Assembly: GCA_023257525.1 (NCBI GenBank)
Contig: JALRCB010000022.1
Span: 1 to 11,711, forward strand
Source of the DNA: Candidatus Nanopelagicales bacterium
Lineage (GTDB): Bacteria; Actinomycetota; Actinomycetes; S36-B12; UBA5976
Direction of reading: 5' to 3'
DNA length: 11,711 nt
Made by a program: the position numbers and the translations under genes
Shown here: piece after piece, positions 1-6,703 of the stretch
Layout of the letters: every line of letters begins with the position of its first letter
How positions within the stretch are numbered: position 1 is the first letter of the stretch
The notes under the pieces: model-generated
The model's database searches: none
What the model was told of the DNA's origin: nothing
The model's input: the letters and a program-made list of their open reading frames with translations, nothing else

Positions 1-280
1 CACAGAATCGTTAGTCATCGAATGGTCGATGCAGTTCATTGCGGTTTTGCTTTGGATTGTTCTCGGAGTTTCAATCGGTTCGGTAGTTCTGCTGTTCTAT
101 TTACTTCGCAAGGGATCCGCTGGATCTGTATCTAGCCTGTTGTACTTAGGAACACCGTTAGCGGCAACATTCGGTTTCATATTCTTTAACGAACACATTA
201 ATTCGGTAGGTGCCCTAGGTATGGCCATCGCAGTGCTTGGTGTTTGGTTAGTGCTGCGGCAAGAGAAAGTCAAACACTAA
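1..280 (+). CDS. EamA/DMT-family transporter, C-terminal part (5' end outside window)
   Basis: The reading frame is open from base 2, with no stop before the TAA at 278-280, so this is the tail of a gene that starts upstream; the ATG at 29 is internal. About 93 residues are visible. They are very hydrophobic, with roughly three membrane helices, and match the last part of the second EamA repeat: an aromatic/leucine-rich helix ending in FYLLRKG, then SSLLYLGTPLAA, a short FFNEHIN loop (family members usually have an acidic residue here) and a final GALGMAIAVLGVWLVL helix. EamA proteins are ten-helix inner-membrane exporters of metabolites or amino acids; the substrate cannot be read from this fragment. 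The stop codon overlaps that of the convergent ABC-F gene. Confidence 0.75.
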   Translation, partial: TESLVIEWSMQFIAVLLWIVLGVSIGSVVLLFYLLRKGSAGSVSSLLYLGTPLAATFGFIFFNEHINSVGALGMAIAVLGVWLVLRQEKVKH

Positions 281-2058
281 TCAAGATCTTCGCTGAGTAC
301 CACCCAGCGATTTTCGAGCTCTTCCTTTTCAGCAATCAAAGGCTGCAAATCGTCATTCAAAGTAGCAACCTTTTCGAAATCCGATGAATGAGTTTCCATT
401 TCACCTAGAATTTCCTTAATCGAAACATCAAGCTTTGCAATCGAGCGTTCAATGCGCTGTAAATCTTTTTGCAAGTCACGCTTTTGAGTCGCAGTTAACT
501 CTGCTTTGGGCGCAGAGACATCTTGAGTAAATGCTGTTGGTTCATCAGGTTGGGCTTTACGAAGCTTTAGGTACTCTTCTAGGCCGCCTGGAAGGTTGCG
601 GAGTGAACCATCACCCATAACGCCAACAAAAGTGTCGCAAACGCGCTCTAGGAAGTATCTATCGTGGGAAACCACAAGCAACGTGCCAGCAAAGCTATCT
701 AGAAGGTCTTCCAGGGCCGCCAGGGTTTCAACATCAAAGTCATTGGTTGGCTCATCGAGAATCAAGACGTTTGGCCCACCCATAAGTAGGCGAGTTAGTT
801 GCAGGCGACGACGCTCACCACCTGAAAGATCTCCAACAGGAGTCCATTGCGCATCTGATCCAAAACCAAGTCGTTCACCGAGCTGCGAAGCACTTAAGGA
901 TTTACCTTTGCCAATCTCAACGTGTGTCGATATGTGCTCAATGGCTTCAAGGACTCGCCACTTTGGATTGAGTTCTTCTAAGTGCTGTGACAGGAACGCA
1001 GCTTTAACTGTGGTTCCAGTAACTAGCTTTCCAGCAACAATATTGAGTTGGCCTGTTAAGACCTTAAGCAACGTAGTTTTACCGGCGCCGTTTACGCCTG
1101 CGATACCAATACGATCTCCCGGGCCAACGTTCCAGTCCAAGCCTTTGAAAAGGTCACGATCGCCAACTTGGATGGTTGCATTGTGAAGTTCGTAAACGGT
1201 TTTACCTAGTCGAGCATTCGCAAACGCCAGGAGTTCAACATTGTTACGTGGGGGAGGTTCGTTTTCGATCAATTCATTAGCAGCGTCGATGCGGAATTTA
1301 GGCTTACTGGTTCGCGCTGGTGCGCCGCGACGTAACCAAGCCAATTCCTTTTTGATTAGCATGTTTCGCTTTTGATCTTCAACGCTTGATTGCCGCATGC
1401 GCTCGGCTTTAGCTAAAACGTAAGCGGAGTAGCCACCGTCGTATTCTTCGATCTTGCCATCTATGACTTCCCAGGTGCGATCGCTTACTTCATCGAGGAA
1501 CCAGCGATCGTGAGTAACCACAGCAAGTGCTAAACCGCGACGAGCCTTTAAGTGTTCAGCGAGCCAGGTGACAGCTTCAACATCTAAGTGGTTAGTTGGT
1601 TCATCCAGAAGCAATACATCTAGATCACTGATAAGTAGTTTTGCAAGCGCTACGCGACGGCGCTCACCACCAGAAAGCGGTCCCATCTCGCGAGCCAAAA
1701 TTGCTTCGCCGAATCCACCAAACAAACCAGTTAAGACTTCGCGAGCTTTTGAATTTGTGGCCCATTCATGATCGGCTTGATCACCTAAAACAATGTCACG
1801 AACCGTTGCTTTTGGATCAGCTTTATCAATTTGCGACAAAGTGCCCATGTGAGTTCCGTTAGCCATCGAAACTCGACCATCGTTGGGAGTTTCTTGCCCG
1901 CCCAGAATTTTAACTAGGGAGGATTTGCCGCCACCATTTCGGCCAACAATGCCGATTCGAGCGCCTTCAGCAAGCCCTAGGGAAACCTGATCAAGAACTG
2001 CGCCTTTGCCATAGGACAGCGAGACATTCTCGAGATTTATTAAGTTACGGGGAGCCAC
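277..2058 (-). CDS. uup: ABC-F family ATPase, Uup-like
   Basis: A cytoplasmic protein with two ATP-binding cassettes and no membrane segment, so not a transporter. ABC-F proteins bind the ribosome at the E site and resolve stalled or misfolded states; Uup has also been linked to DNA events. First cassette: Walker A GRNGGGKS (39-46), signature LSGGE (128-132), Walker B LLLDEPTNHLD (149-159), H-loop H183. Second: Walker A GVNGAGKT (321-328), LSGGE (411-415), Walker B LILDEPTNDFD (432-442), H465. Between them lies the charged linker LAWLRRGAPARTSKPK (239-254), close to the Uup type that contacts P-site tRNA. Residues about 520-593 form a charged, heptad-like coiled-coil tail, as in Uup. At 593 residues it is slightly shorter than E. 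coli Uup. The start is GTG with AAAGG seven bases upstream. Both cassettes look catalytically intact. The Uup assignment rests on linker and tail. Confidence 0.9.
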   Translation of the reverse strand: MAPRNLINLENVSLSYGKGAVLDQVSLGLAEGARIGIVGRNGGGKSSLVKILGGQETPNDGRVSMANGTHMGTLSQIDKADPKATVRDIVLGDQADHEWATNSKAREVLTGLFGGFGEAILAREMGPLSGGERRRVALAKLLISDLDVLLLDEPTNHLDVEAVTWLAEHLKARRGLALAVVTHDRWFLDEVSDRTWEVIDGKIEEYDGGYSAYVLAKAERMRQSSVEDQKRNMLIKKELAWLRRGAPARTSKPKFRIDAANELIENEPPPRNNVELLAFANARLGKTVYELHNATIQVGDRDLFKGLDWNVGPGDRIGIAGVNGAGKTTLLKVLTGQLNIVAGKLVTGTTVKAAFLSQHLEELNPKWRVLEAIEHISTHVEIGKGKSLSASQLGERLGFGSDAQWTPVGDLSGGERRRLQLTRLLMGGPNVLILDEPTNDFDVETLAALEDLLDSFAGTLLVVSHDRYFLERVCDTFVGVMGDGSLRNLPGGLEEYLKLRKAQPDEPTAFTQDVSAPKAELTATQKRDLQKDLQRIERSIAKLDVSIKEILGEMETHSSDFEKVATLNDDLQPLIAEKEELENRWVVLSEDLD

Positions 2059-2145
2059 GAAGGTGCCTTTCAGGTCGCTCTATTCTCGCAGGTGTTTAAC
2101 AGATCACGAAACCAGAACTAAGCCTCGAGTGTTAATCTTTCCAGC
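2059..2145. promoter_or_regulatory. Divergent intergenic region between uup and the DUF1989-pxp operon
   Basis: These 87 bases must hold the promoters of both divergent genes. On the plus strand TAATCT at 2133-2138 ends seven bases before the ATG at 2146, the spacing expected of a -10 box for a leaderless transcript, and no Shine-Dalgarno sequence is present there. I see no good -35 match 16-18 bases further upstream. On the minus strand AAAGG sits seven bases before the GTG of uup, so that gene probably has a short leader; its -10 box is not clear. No strong dyad symmetry was seen. Confidence 0.4.
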
Positions 2146-2982
2146 ATGGACTTAACTGCTGCTGCTTATCAAGCCACTGAAGGTGGACCGCTAGATGTAG
2201 ATCGCGACTTCTATCGCGCGATTGCCAATGACAAGGGCCGAGAGCTCGTCGAATCCCTCGTGCTGCCAATTAGAAGTGGAGTTGGCTGGAAGATTCCAGC
2301 TGGGCACGTTTGCCGGATCACCACAATTGAAGGCCCGCAGGTTGCCGACCTAAACCTTTGGAATGTTAACGATCCGCGTGAACGCTTCTGGGCTTCTCGC
2401 ACTAAGCAACTGCATGCAGCGCACCTAACGACCTTTAATCGCCTTTGGTCGACTCTGCCTTTCCTTCGCCCAATGGCAACGATTACCGCAGATTCACTTG
2501 AAGATTATGGAGTAGATGCCGAAGGTGGACGCCTACACGATCTACTGGGCACTCGCTGCGATCCATATGTAAACCGAATGCTTACCGGCAAGGATTTTGA
2601 CTACCATTGCCATTCGAATTTAGTGCGCGCGGTTCTTCCTTACGGTCTGACTGAATTTGATGTCCACGATGTATTGAACGTGTTCCAGTGCACCGGGCTA
2701 AATAGTGATGATCAGTACTTTATGAAAACTTGTCCAGCCAAAAAGGGTGACTACTTCGAATTCTTTGCCGAGTTTGATTTACTTGCAGCACTTTCAACTT
2801 GCCCAGGTGGAGACCTGTCTGTTCCGCTTTGGGGTCCAGATGCGCGCGATCCAATCGATGTTTGCCGCCCACTTGGGATTGAAGTGTTTAAGCCTTCGCA
2901 AGAATTACTTAAGGGATGGTCTGAGCCAATCCGTGCCGAATACGCCGGACAACATGGTCTGAAGGCCGAGAAGTGGTCCTAG
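2146..2982 (+). CDS. DUF1989 (urea carboxylase-associated) family protein
   Basis: A soluble 278-residue protein with no signal peptide. It resembles the DUF1989 family through GWKIPAGHVCRI (47-58), a middle HCHSNLV (154-160), DVLNVFQC (175-182) and the end signature GDYFEFFAEFDLLAALSTCP (201-220). The Cys and His residues at 138, 154-156, 181 and 219 are candidates for metal binding and catalysis. The best-understood members are the paired proteins once called urea-amidolyase-associated, now known as carboxyguanidine deiminase subunits in guanidine use. Here there is one copy, with no carboxylase or allophanate hydrolase gene beside it. It is the first gene of an operon with pxpABC, overlapping pxpA by 10 bases, so a role near 5-oxoproline or a related lactam or amide is likely; the reaction is unknown. 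The ATG at 2146 lacks a ribosome site and is probably leaderless. Confidence 0.8.
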   Translation: MDLTAAAYQATEGGPLDVDRDFYRAIANDKGRELVESLVLPIRSGVGWKIPAGHVCRITTIEGPQVADLNLWNVNDPRERFWASRTKQLHAAHLTTFNRLWSTLPFLRPMATITADSLEDYGVDAEGGRLHDLLGTRCDPYVNRMLTGKDFDYHCHSNLVRAVLPYGLTEFDVHDVLNVFQCTGLNSDDQYFMKTCPAKKGDYFEFFAEFDLLAALSTCPGGDLSVPLWGPDARDPIDVCRPLGIEVFKPSQELLKGWSEPIRAEYAGQHGLKAEKWS

Positions 2983-3728
2983 CCGCTATTGATTTAAATG
3001 CAGACCTAGCTGAAGAAGCTGGGGATGACGAAGCGCTTTATCCATTTCTCTCGAGTGCCAATGTTTGCTGTGGCAGGCACGCTGGCGGACCTGAGGCGAT
3101 GACTAAGGCTGTCCAGGCGGCAATTAAGCACGACGTAGTTATCGGTGCACATGTTGGATACGAAGACCGGGAAAACTTCGGTCGCTTTGATGTCGAGATG
3201 GACTATGACTCGCTTCGCAAACTCACCTTTGATCAAATTCATGACCTGTTAGACATTGTTGATAAGCAGGGTGCAACCATGAAATATGTTAAGCCTCACG
3301 GTGCGCTTTACCATCGAATCGGAAACGATCCTGAGCAAGCAGCAGCGGTTGTTGATGCAATTGCTGAGATCAATCCTGAATTGCACGTGCTGGTTCCCGA
3401 TACTGAAATCATTAAGTCAACTGCCGCCAATGCTGGCCTTACTGTGATTCACGAATTCTTTGCCGACCGAGCGTATTTGCCCGAAGGCACATTGGTACCT
3501 CGATCAATTCCAAATTCGGTATTGCATGACGCTGATCAAATATCCGAAAGAGTCTTGGCGTGGTTGGAGCAGGGAAGTATTGCAGCAAGTGATGGCAGTC
3601 AGATATCAGTTGATGCAAAGTCGATTTGCTTACATGGGGACACTCCAGGTGCGGTGGCGAGTGCAGCCTCGATCTACCAGCGGTGCAAATCTGCAGGGTA
3701 TGAAATCAAATCCTGGATGGACAACTAG
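2973..3728 (+). CDS. pxpA: 5-oxoprolinase subunit A (LamB/YcsF family)
   Basis: The catalytic partner of the three-part ATP-dependent 5-oxoprolinase, which opens 5-oxoproline (pyroglutamate) to glutamate in the cytoplasm. Family motifs run in order: IDLNADL (6-12), SANVCCGRHAGG (28-39), GAHVGYEDRENFGR (58-71), VKPHGALY (106-113), FADRAY (163-168), LVPRS (174-178) and CLHGDTP (219-225). Length, 251 residues, is normal. The start is GTG at 2973 inside the end of the DUF1989 gene; it places IDLNADL at the usual distance from the N terminus, and GAAGG lies seven bases upstream. Oddities: characterised members usually read CGFHAGD and GAHPxxPD, whereas this one has Arg35, Gly39, Val61 and Glu64 at those places. 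The histidines and the C-terminal motifs are kept. Family is certain; activity on 5-oxoproline itself is inferred. Confidence 0.9.
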   Translation: MVLAAIDLNADLAEEAGDDEALYPFLSSANVCCGRHAGGPEAMTKAVQAAIKHDVVIGAHVGYEDRENFGRFDVEMDYDSLRKLTFDQIHDLLDIVDKQGATMKYVKPHGALYHRIGNDPEQAAAVVDAIAEINPELHVLVPDTEIIKSTAANAGLTVIHEFFADRAYLPEGTLVPRSIPNSVLHDADQISERVLAWLEQGSIAASDGSQISVDAKSICLHGDTPGAVASAASIYQRCKSAGYEIKSWMDN

Positions 3729-3733
3729 TTCCT

Positions 3734-4333
3734 GTGATTGTTAGCGCATACGGTTGGCAAGCCGCTCTAATTGAATGCGATCCCAATGAAGTCTCCGCAC
3801 TCAATTCAGCGTGCTTGCAAAGTCAGCTTTTCACCGAAGTAGTTCCAGCTGAATGCACAGTTTTGGTGTGCTGGGATGGCGAGCTATCGATTGCCCGAAT
3901 TGAAAAACTGGTTTCATCCGTTACGCCTGCCACAGAGGCTAACGTTGGACGATTAGTAGAGATTCCAGTTAGGTACGACGGTCAAGACTTAGATCAAGTA
4001 GCCAAGCGGACTGGCCTAAGTAAATCCAAAGTTATTGAACTTCACAGCAGTACAACCTTCACGGCAGCCTTTGCTGGTTTTGCGCCTGGCTTTATGTATT
4101 GCATTGGGCTACCTGAAGTTTTGCAGTTGCCAAGAAGATCAACACCTCGAGTTAAAGTTCCAGCAGGGTCGTTAGCTATGGCCGATACGTACACCGCAAT
4201 TTATCCATTGAATTCGCCAGGCGGCTGGAACTTAATCGGAACTACCGATGTTCAGATGTTTGATGCCAGCGCGCAGCAACCCTCACTGCTTTTGCCAGGG
4301 GATCGCGTGAGATTTGTACCGGTGTCGAAATGA
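3734..4333 (+). CDS. pxpB: 5-oxoprolinase subunit B (KipI/AHS1 family)
   Basis: A subunit of 5-oxoprolinase, working with PxpC in the ATP-dependent step. It is homologous to Bacillus KipI and to the AHS1 domain of urea carboxylase. Motifs: VEIPVRYDGQDLDQVA (75-90), GFAPGFMY (115-122), PRRSTPR (133-139), VPAGS (142-146), SPGGWNLIG (161-169) and a closing LLPGDRVRF (186-194). At 199 residues it is slightly shorter than E. coli PxpB, mainly in the N-terminal domain, but nothing essential appears lost. The GTG start is five bases after the pxpA stop and has no clear Shine-Dalgarno sequence, so translational coupling is likely. Its TGA overlaps the pxpC ATG in an ATGA junction. The full A-B-C set beside it argues for oxoprolinase rather than a KipI-like kinase inhibitor. 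Confidence 0.92.
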   Translation: MIVSAYGWQAALIECDPNEVSALNSACLQSQLFTEVVPAECTVLVCWDGELSIARIEKLVSSVTPATEANVGRLVEIPVRYDGQDLDQVAKRTGLSKSKVIELHSSTTFTAAFAGFAPGFMYCIGLPEVLQLPRRSTPRVKVPAGSLAMADTYTAIYPLNSPGGWNLIGTTDVQMFDASAQQPSLLLPGDRVRFVPVSK

Positions 4334-5187
4334 GCTCAATATCATTTTCTGAAGCTGCAGGATTCATCACGTTGCAAGATCAAGGGCGAATTGGCTTTGC
4401 CAACATAGCAGTGCCAACTAGTGGGGCATTTGATCAAAGCGCGCACCATTTGGGTAATCGCCTTGTTGGAAACTTTCCAGGAGCCTGCTCTATTGAGTCG
4501 CTTCGAGGAAGTTTCAAGTTTCTTACCGACACGGATTTAGTAATCTCCGTTACGGGCGCTGCAGCATCAGTTCAGATCAATGGCAGAGAACATGAAATGT
4601 CACGAGCTATTTTTGTTGCTGCCAATTCAACAGTTGCCATTCGGCCTGGAAATCAGGGTTTGCGAACTTACTTGGCAATTCGTGGAAGTATTTTGGGAAA
4701 TCTGGTCATGGGTTCACATTCCTACGATGAGCTCAGCCAGATTGGTACGCCACCGATTAAGGCTGGAGATCAGCTTTCGATTAGCAATCAAGTTGCAGGA
4801 TCAATTTCTGGAGATTACTTCCCCAACTTTGCGGTGAGCGGTCAGGCCGAAATTCAACTCGATGCCAAGCCAGCACCGCGCTGGAGTGGATTTAGTAATG
4901 GCCAAACTTTATTTGAAACCGAATATCAAGTTACTGAATCAAGCAATCGAGTTGGTATGCGATTGAGTGGTCCAGAATTGATTTGGAATTCAAAAGAGCG
5001 ATTGGCAAGCGAAGGCGTCATCACTGGAGCAATTCAAATTCCGGTAGATGGCATGCCGTTGATCTTTGGTCCAGATCACCCAACTACTGGAGGCTATCCA
5101 GTTATTGCCGTGGTCTCACGCCATTCACTAAACCTTTTGGCGCAATCAGAACCCGGCACCAAAGTTAGATTTCGAAAAGCCCGCTAA
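4330..5187 (+). CDS. pxpC: 5-oxoprolinase subunit C (KipA/AHS2 family)
   Basis: The third oxoprolinase subunit, homologous to KipA and to the AHS2 domain of urea carboxylase; it forms a complex with PxpB. Motifs: TLQDQGR (14-20), VPTSGAFD (28-35), VTGA (74-77), YLAIRGS (114-120), SNRVGMRLSGP (205-215), then SEGVITGAIQIPVDG (227-241) and DHPTTGGYPVIAVV (249-262), the last corresponding to the family's D-x-x-TTGGYP signature. The loop that often reads LGSRSTD is VMGSHSYDE (126-134) here. Its 285 residues make it a little shorter than the E. coli protein (about 310). It is last in the operon. The 49 bases after it hold no recognisable terminator, so read-through into the next gene is possible. 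No transporter gene for 5-oxoproline lies within the operon. Confidence 0.92.
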   Translation: MSSISFSEAAGFITLQDQGRIGFANIAVPTSGAFDQSAHHLGNRLVGNFPGACSIESLRGSFKFLTDTDLVISVTGAAASVQINGREHEMSRAIFVAANSTVAIRPGNQGLRTYLAIRGSILGNLVMGSHSYDELSQIGTPPIKAGDQLSISNQVAGSISGDYFPNFAVSGQAEIQLDAKPAPRWSGFSNGQTLFETEYQVTESSNRVGMRLSGPELIWNSKERLASEGVITGAIQIPVDGMPLIFGPDHPTTGGYPVIAVVSRHSLNLLAQSEPGTKVRFRKAR

Positions 5188-5236
5188 GTAATAGCAAGTT
5201 CGCATTTATGTCTGCCGATAGCGACAAAATAGGGTT
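5188..5236 (+). promoter_or_regulatory. Short gap upstream of the secreted phosphoesterase gene
   Basis: The gap separates pxpC from the phosphoesterase gene. CAAAAT at 5225-5230 ends six bases before the ATG at 5237 and could be a -10 box for a leaderless mRNA; an AGGG at 5231-5234 is too close to the start to be a good ribosome site. No -35 box and no hairpin terminator were recognised. The call is weak. Confidence 0.2.
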
Positions 5237-6703
5237 ATGAAAAAAGTCTTCAGGATACTTGCCTCAACTTTAATCATTCTCCTGTGCGTGGCTTCACCTA
5301 CGCAGGCAAATCAACCATCCATCACGGTAATGAGCCGAAACATTTATTTAGGTGCTGATGTCGGGATTGCTATGAATTTGCTCCCAGACTTTAAAGCGGC
5401 AGCGCAGTTTATGTGGGAACAAGTTGAACTAACAGATTTCAATCAGCGTTCTAGTGCCTTGGCGAAAGAAATCGCCGCAGCAGAACCAGATGTAGTTGGA
5501 ATCCAAGAGGCGACGAAATGGATGTGCCAAAAAGGGATACTTTCATCGCGAGTTACGGTTTATGACTTCACGCAGATGCTTTTGATAGAACTTGATCAAC
5601 TTGGATATTCCTATGAAATAGCTTCAAATGCTGAAAAGCAGGCAATTAACCCAGGCTTCTCCATACCGCCAATTCCACACCTAACTATGGTTACTGACAC
5701 GGATGTGTTTCCGTCAGTATTTGGGACTGACACAGTTGCATGTGGTTTCGAAATCGCTGACGTTCTGCTGGTCAAATCTGATTTGAGTGCGCAGGTTAAG
5801 GCGGTCGGCACAACCGAATATGAATCTGCCTACACAATCATTCCTACGTTGATGACGGTCTATCGAGGATTTAGTTGGGCTGACATTTCATTTAAGGGAA
5901 CTGACATTCGATTTGTAACAACTCACTTAGAGTCACTTTGGGACGAAGGCGAAGTTCCGCTGGCAAAGATTCAGGCAGATCAATTAGTTCAAGATCTGGC
6001 AAATTCAGAAATTCCTGTGATTGTTATGGGCGACTTTAATAGTGACCCACGTGACCCACGGGGAAGCGGCCAAAGCAATCCTGGGGAGCAACCGGAGACT
6101 TCGGAAGTCTGTCCAGAACAAATCAGTGCGCCAACAGTAGATGCCGCTAAGCCAGATTGCAGTGCCTACTGGACGATGATCCAGGCTGGATATTCTGATT
6201 CTGGGCCAGACTCGCAAGATCCGAGGAATTCAACCTGGGGAGCCAACGCACTACTAGCTGGTCCAGATCCAAAGCGACAAGATTCTGCCCTTCAAATGGG
6301 TAATCAATATGGATTCACAGACCGTCTGGATTATGTGTTTTTGAGTTCCGAGCTGAGTGCAACTGAATCCCGCATAGTGGGAAACACTTGGCCAATTGGT
6401 GAACAGCTTTGGAACTGTAATTCAACGGAGCAAAAAGATCTTTCCCGATTAGCGATTTCTAAGATGAATACTTCTGTGACATTAGGAGCACTTGAACAGA
6501 CAAAGTGCCTTCCAAGTGATCACGCCGGTCTTGTGGTTGAAGTTAGTTTCGTTGCTAGTGACATAAGCTCCAGAACTTATCCAGCATCACACACACCATT
6601 TCCTATTGGGTTTTGGAAGGGAAGCGGCATAGCGCTTGTTCTCTTCTTGATTTGGCGAATCCGTAGAAGAGTAACTACCTCGCGAGCATCGAAAGCTGTT
6701 TAA
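5237..6703 (+). CDS. Secreted, membrane-anchored endonuclease/exonuclease/phosphatase-family hydrolase
   Basis: A 488-residue exported enzyme. It begins with a signal peptide: KK, then a hydrophobic stretch 6-20, with likely cleavage after TQA at 22-24. The mature domain carries the metal-dependent phosphoesterase motifs: SRNIYLGAD (33-41, Asn35), GIQEA (88-92, Glu91), TTHLES (228-233, His230), GDFNSDP (265-271, Asp266 and Asn268), the YSDSG region (319-323), RLDYVF (363-368) and SDHAGL (427-432, Asp428-His429). After it comes one hydrophobic helix, about 456-473, then the basic tail RIRRR, so the enzyme probably stays anchored with its active site outside. Six cysteines in the mature part (97, 169, 292, 308, 394, 424) could form disulfides. 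Substrate could be nucleic acid, phospholipid or another phosphodiester; phosphorus scavenging is a guess. The last codons overlap the metF 3' end on the other strand. Confidence 0.85.
   Translation: MKKVFRILASTLIILLCVASPTQANQPSITVMSRNIYLGADVGIAMNLLPDFKAAAQFMWEQVELTDFNQRSSALAKEIAAAEPDVVGIQEATKWMCQKGILSSRVTVYDFTQMLLIELDQLGYSYEIASNAEKQAINPGFSIPPIPHLTMVTDTDVFPSVFGTDTVACGFEIADVLLVKSDLSAQVKAVGTTEYESAYTIIPTLMTVYRGFSWADISFKGTDIRFVTTHLESLWDEGEVPLAKIQADQLVQDLANSEIPVIVMGDFNSDPRDPRGSGQSNPGEQPETSEVCPEQISAPTVDAAKPDCSAYWTMIQAGYSDSGPDSQDPRNSTWGANALLAGPDPKRQDSALQMGNQYGFTDRLDYVFLSSELSATESRIVGNTWPIGEQLWNCNSTEQKDLSRLAISKMNTSVTLGALEQTKCLPSDHAGLVVEVSFVASDISSRTYPASHTPFPIGFWKGSGIALVLFLIWRIRRRVTTSRASKAV
6042..6059 (+). 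repeat. 9-bp tandem direct repeat (GTGACCCAC x2)
   Basis: Two perfect copies, 6042-6050 and 6051-6059, lie back to back inside the phosphoesterase gene, just after the GDFN catalytic motif. They keep the frame and give the doubled DPR-DPR sequence at residues 270-275. This looks like a small slippage duplication in a surface loop. Confidence 0.7.

Noticed and set aside
596..1186. 196-residue open frame on the plus strand
   Set aside because: It lies fully antisense inside the ABC-F gene, whose Walker and signature motifs cover the same bases. The translation is rich in Ser, Arg and Pro with no recognisable domain.
3734..5187. PxpB and PxpC as parts of a urea or guanidine carboxylase
   Set aside because: The AHS1/AHS2 homology is real, but no biotin carboxylase, biotin attachment site or allophanate hydrolase is present, and PxpA is adjacent, which fits oxoprolinase.
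5237..5308. Cys17 of the phosphoesterase signal peptide as a lipoprotein lipidation site
   Set aside because: The residue before it is Leu and the preceding residues do not form a lipobox. A standard signal-peptidase site (TQA) fits better.
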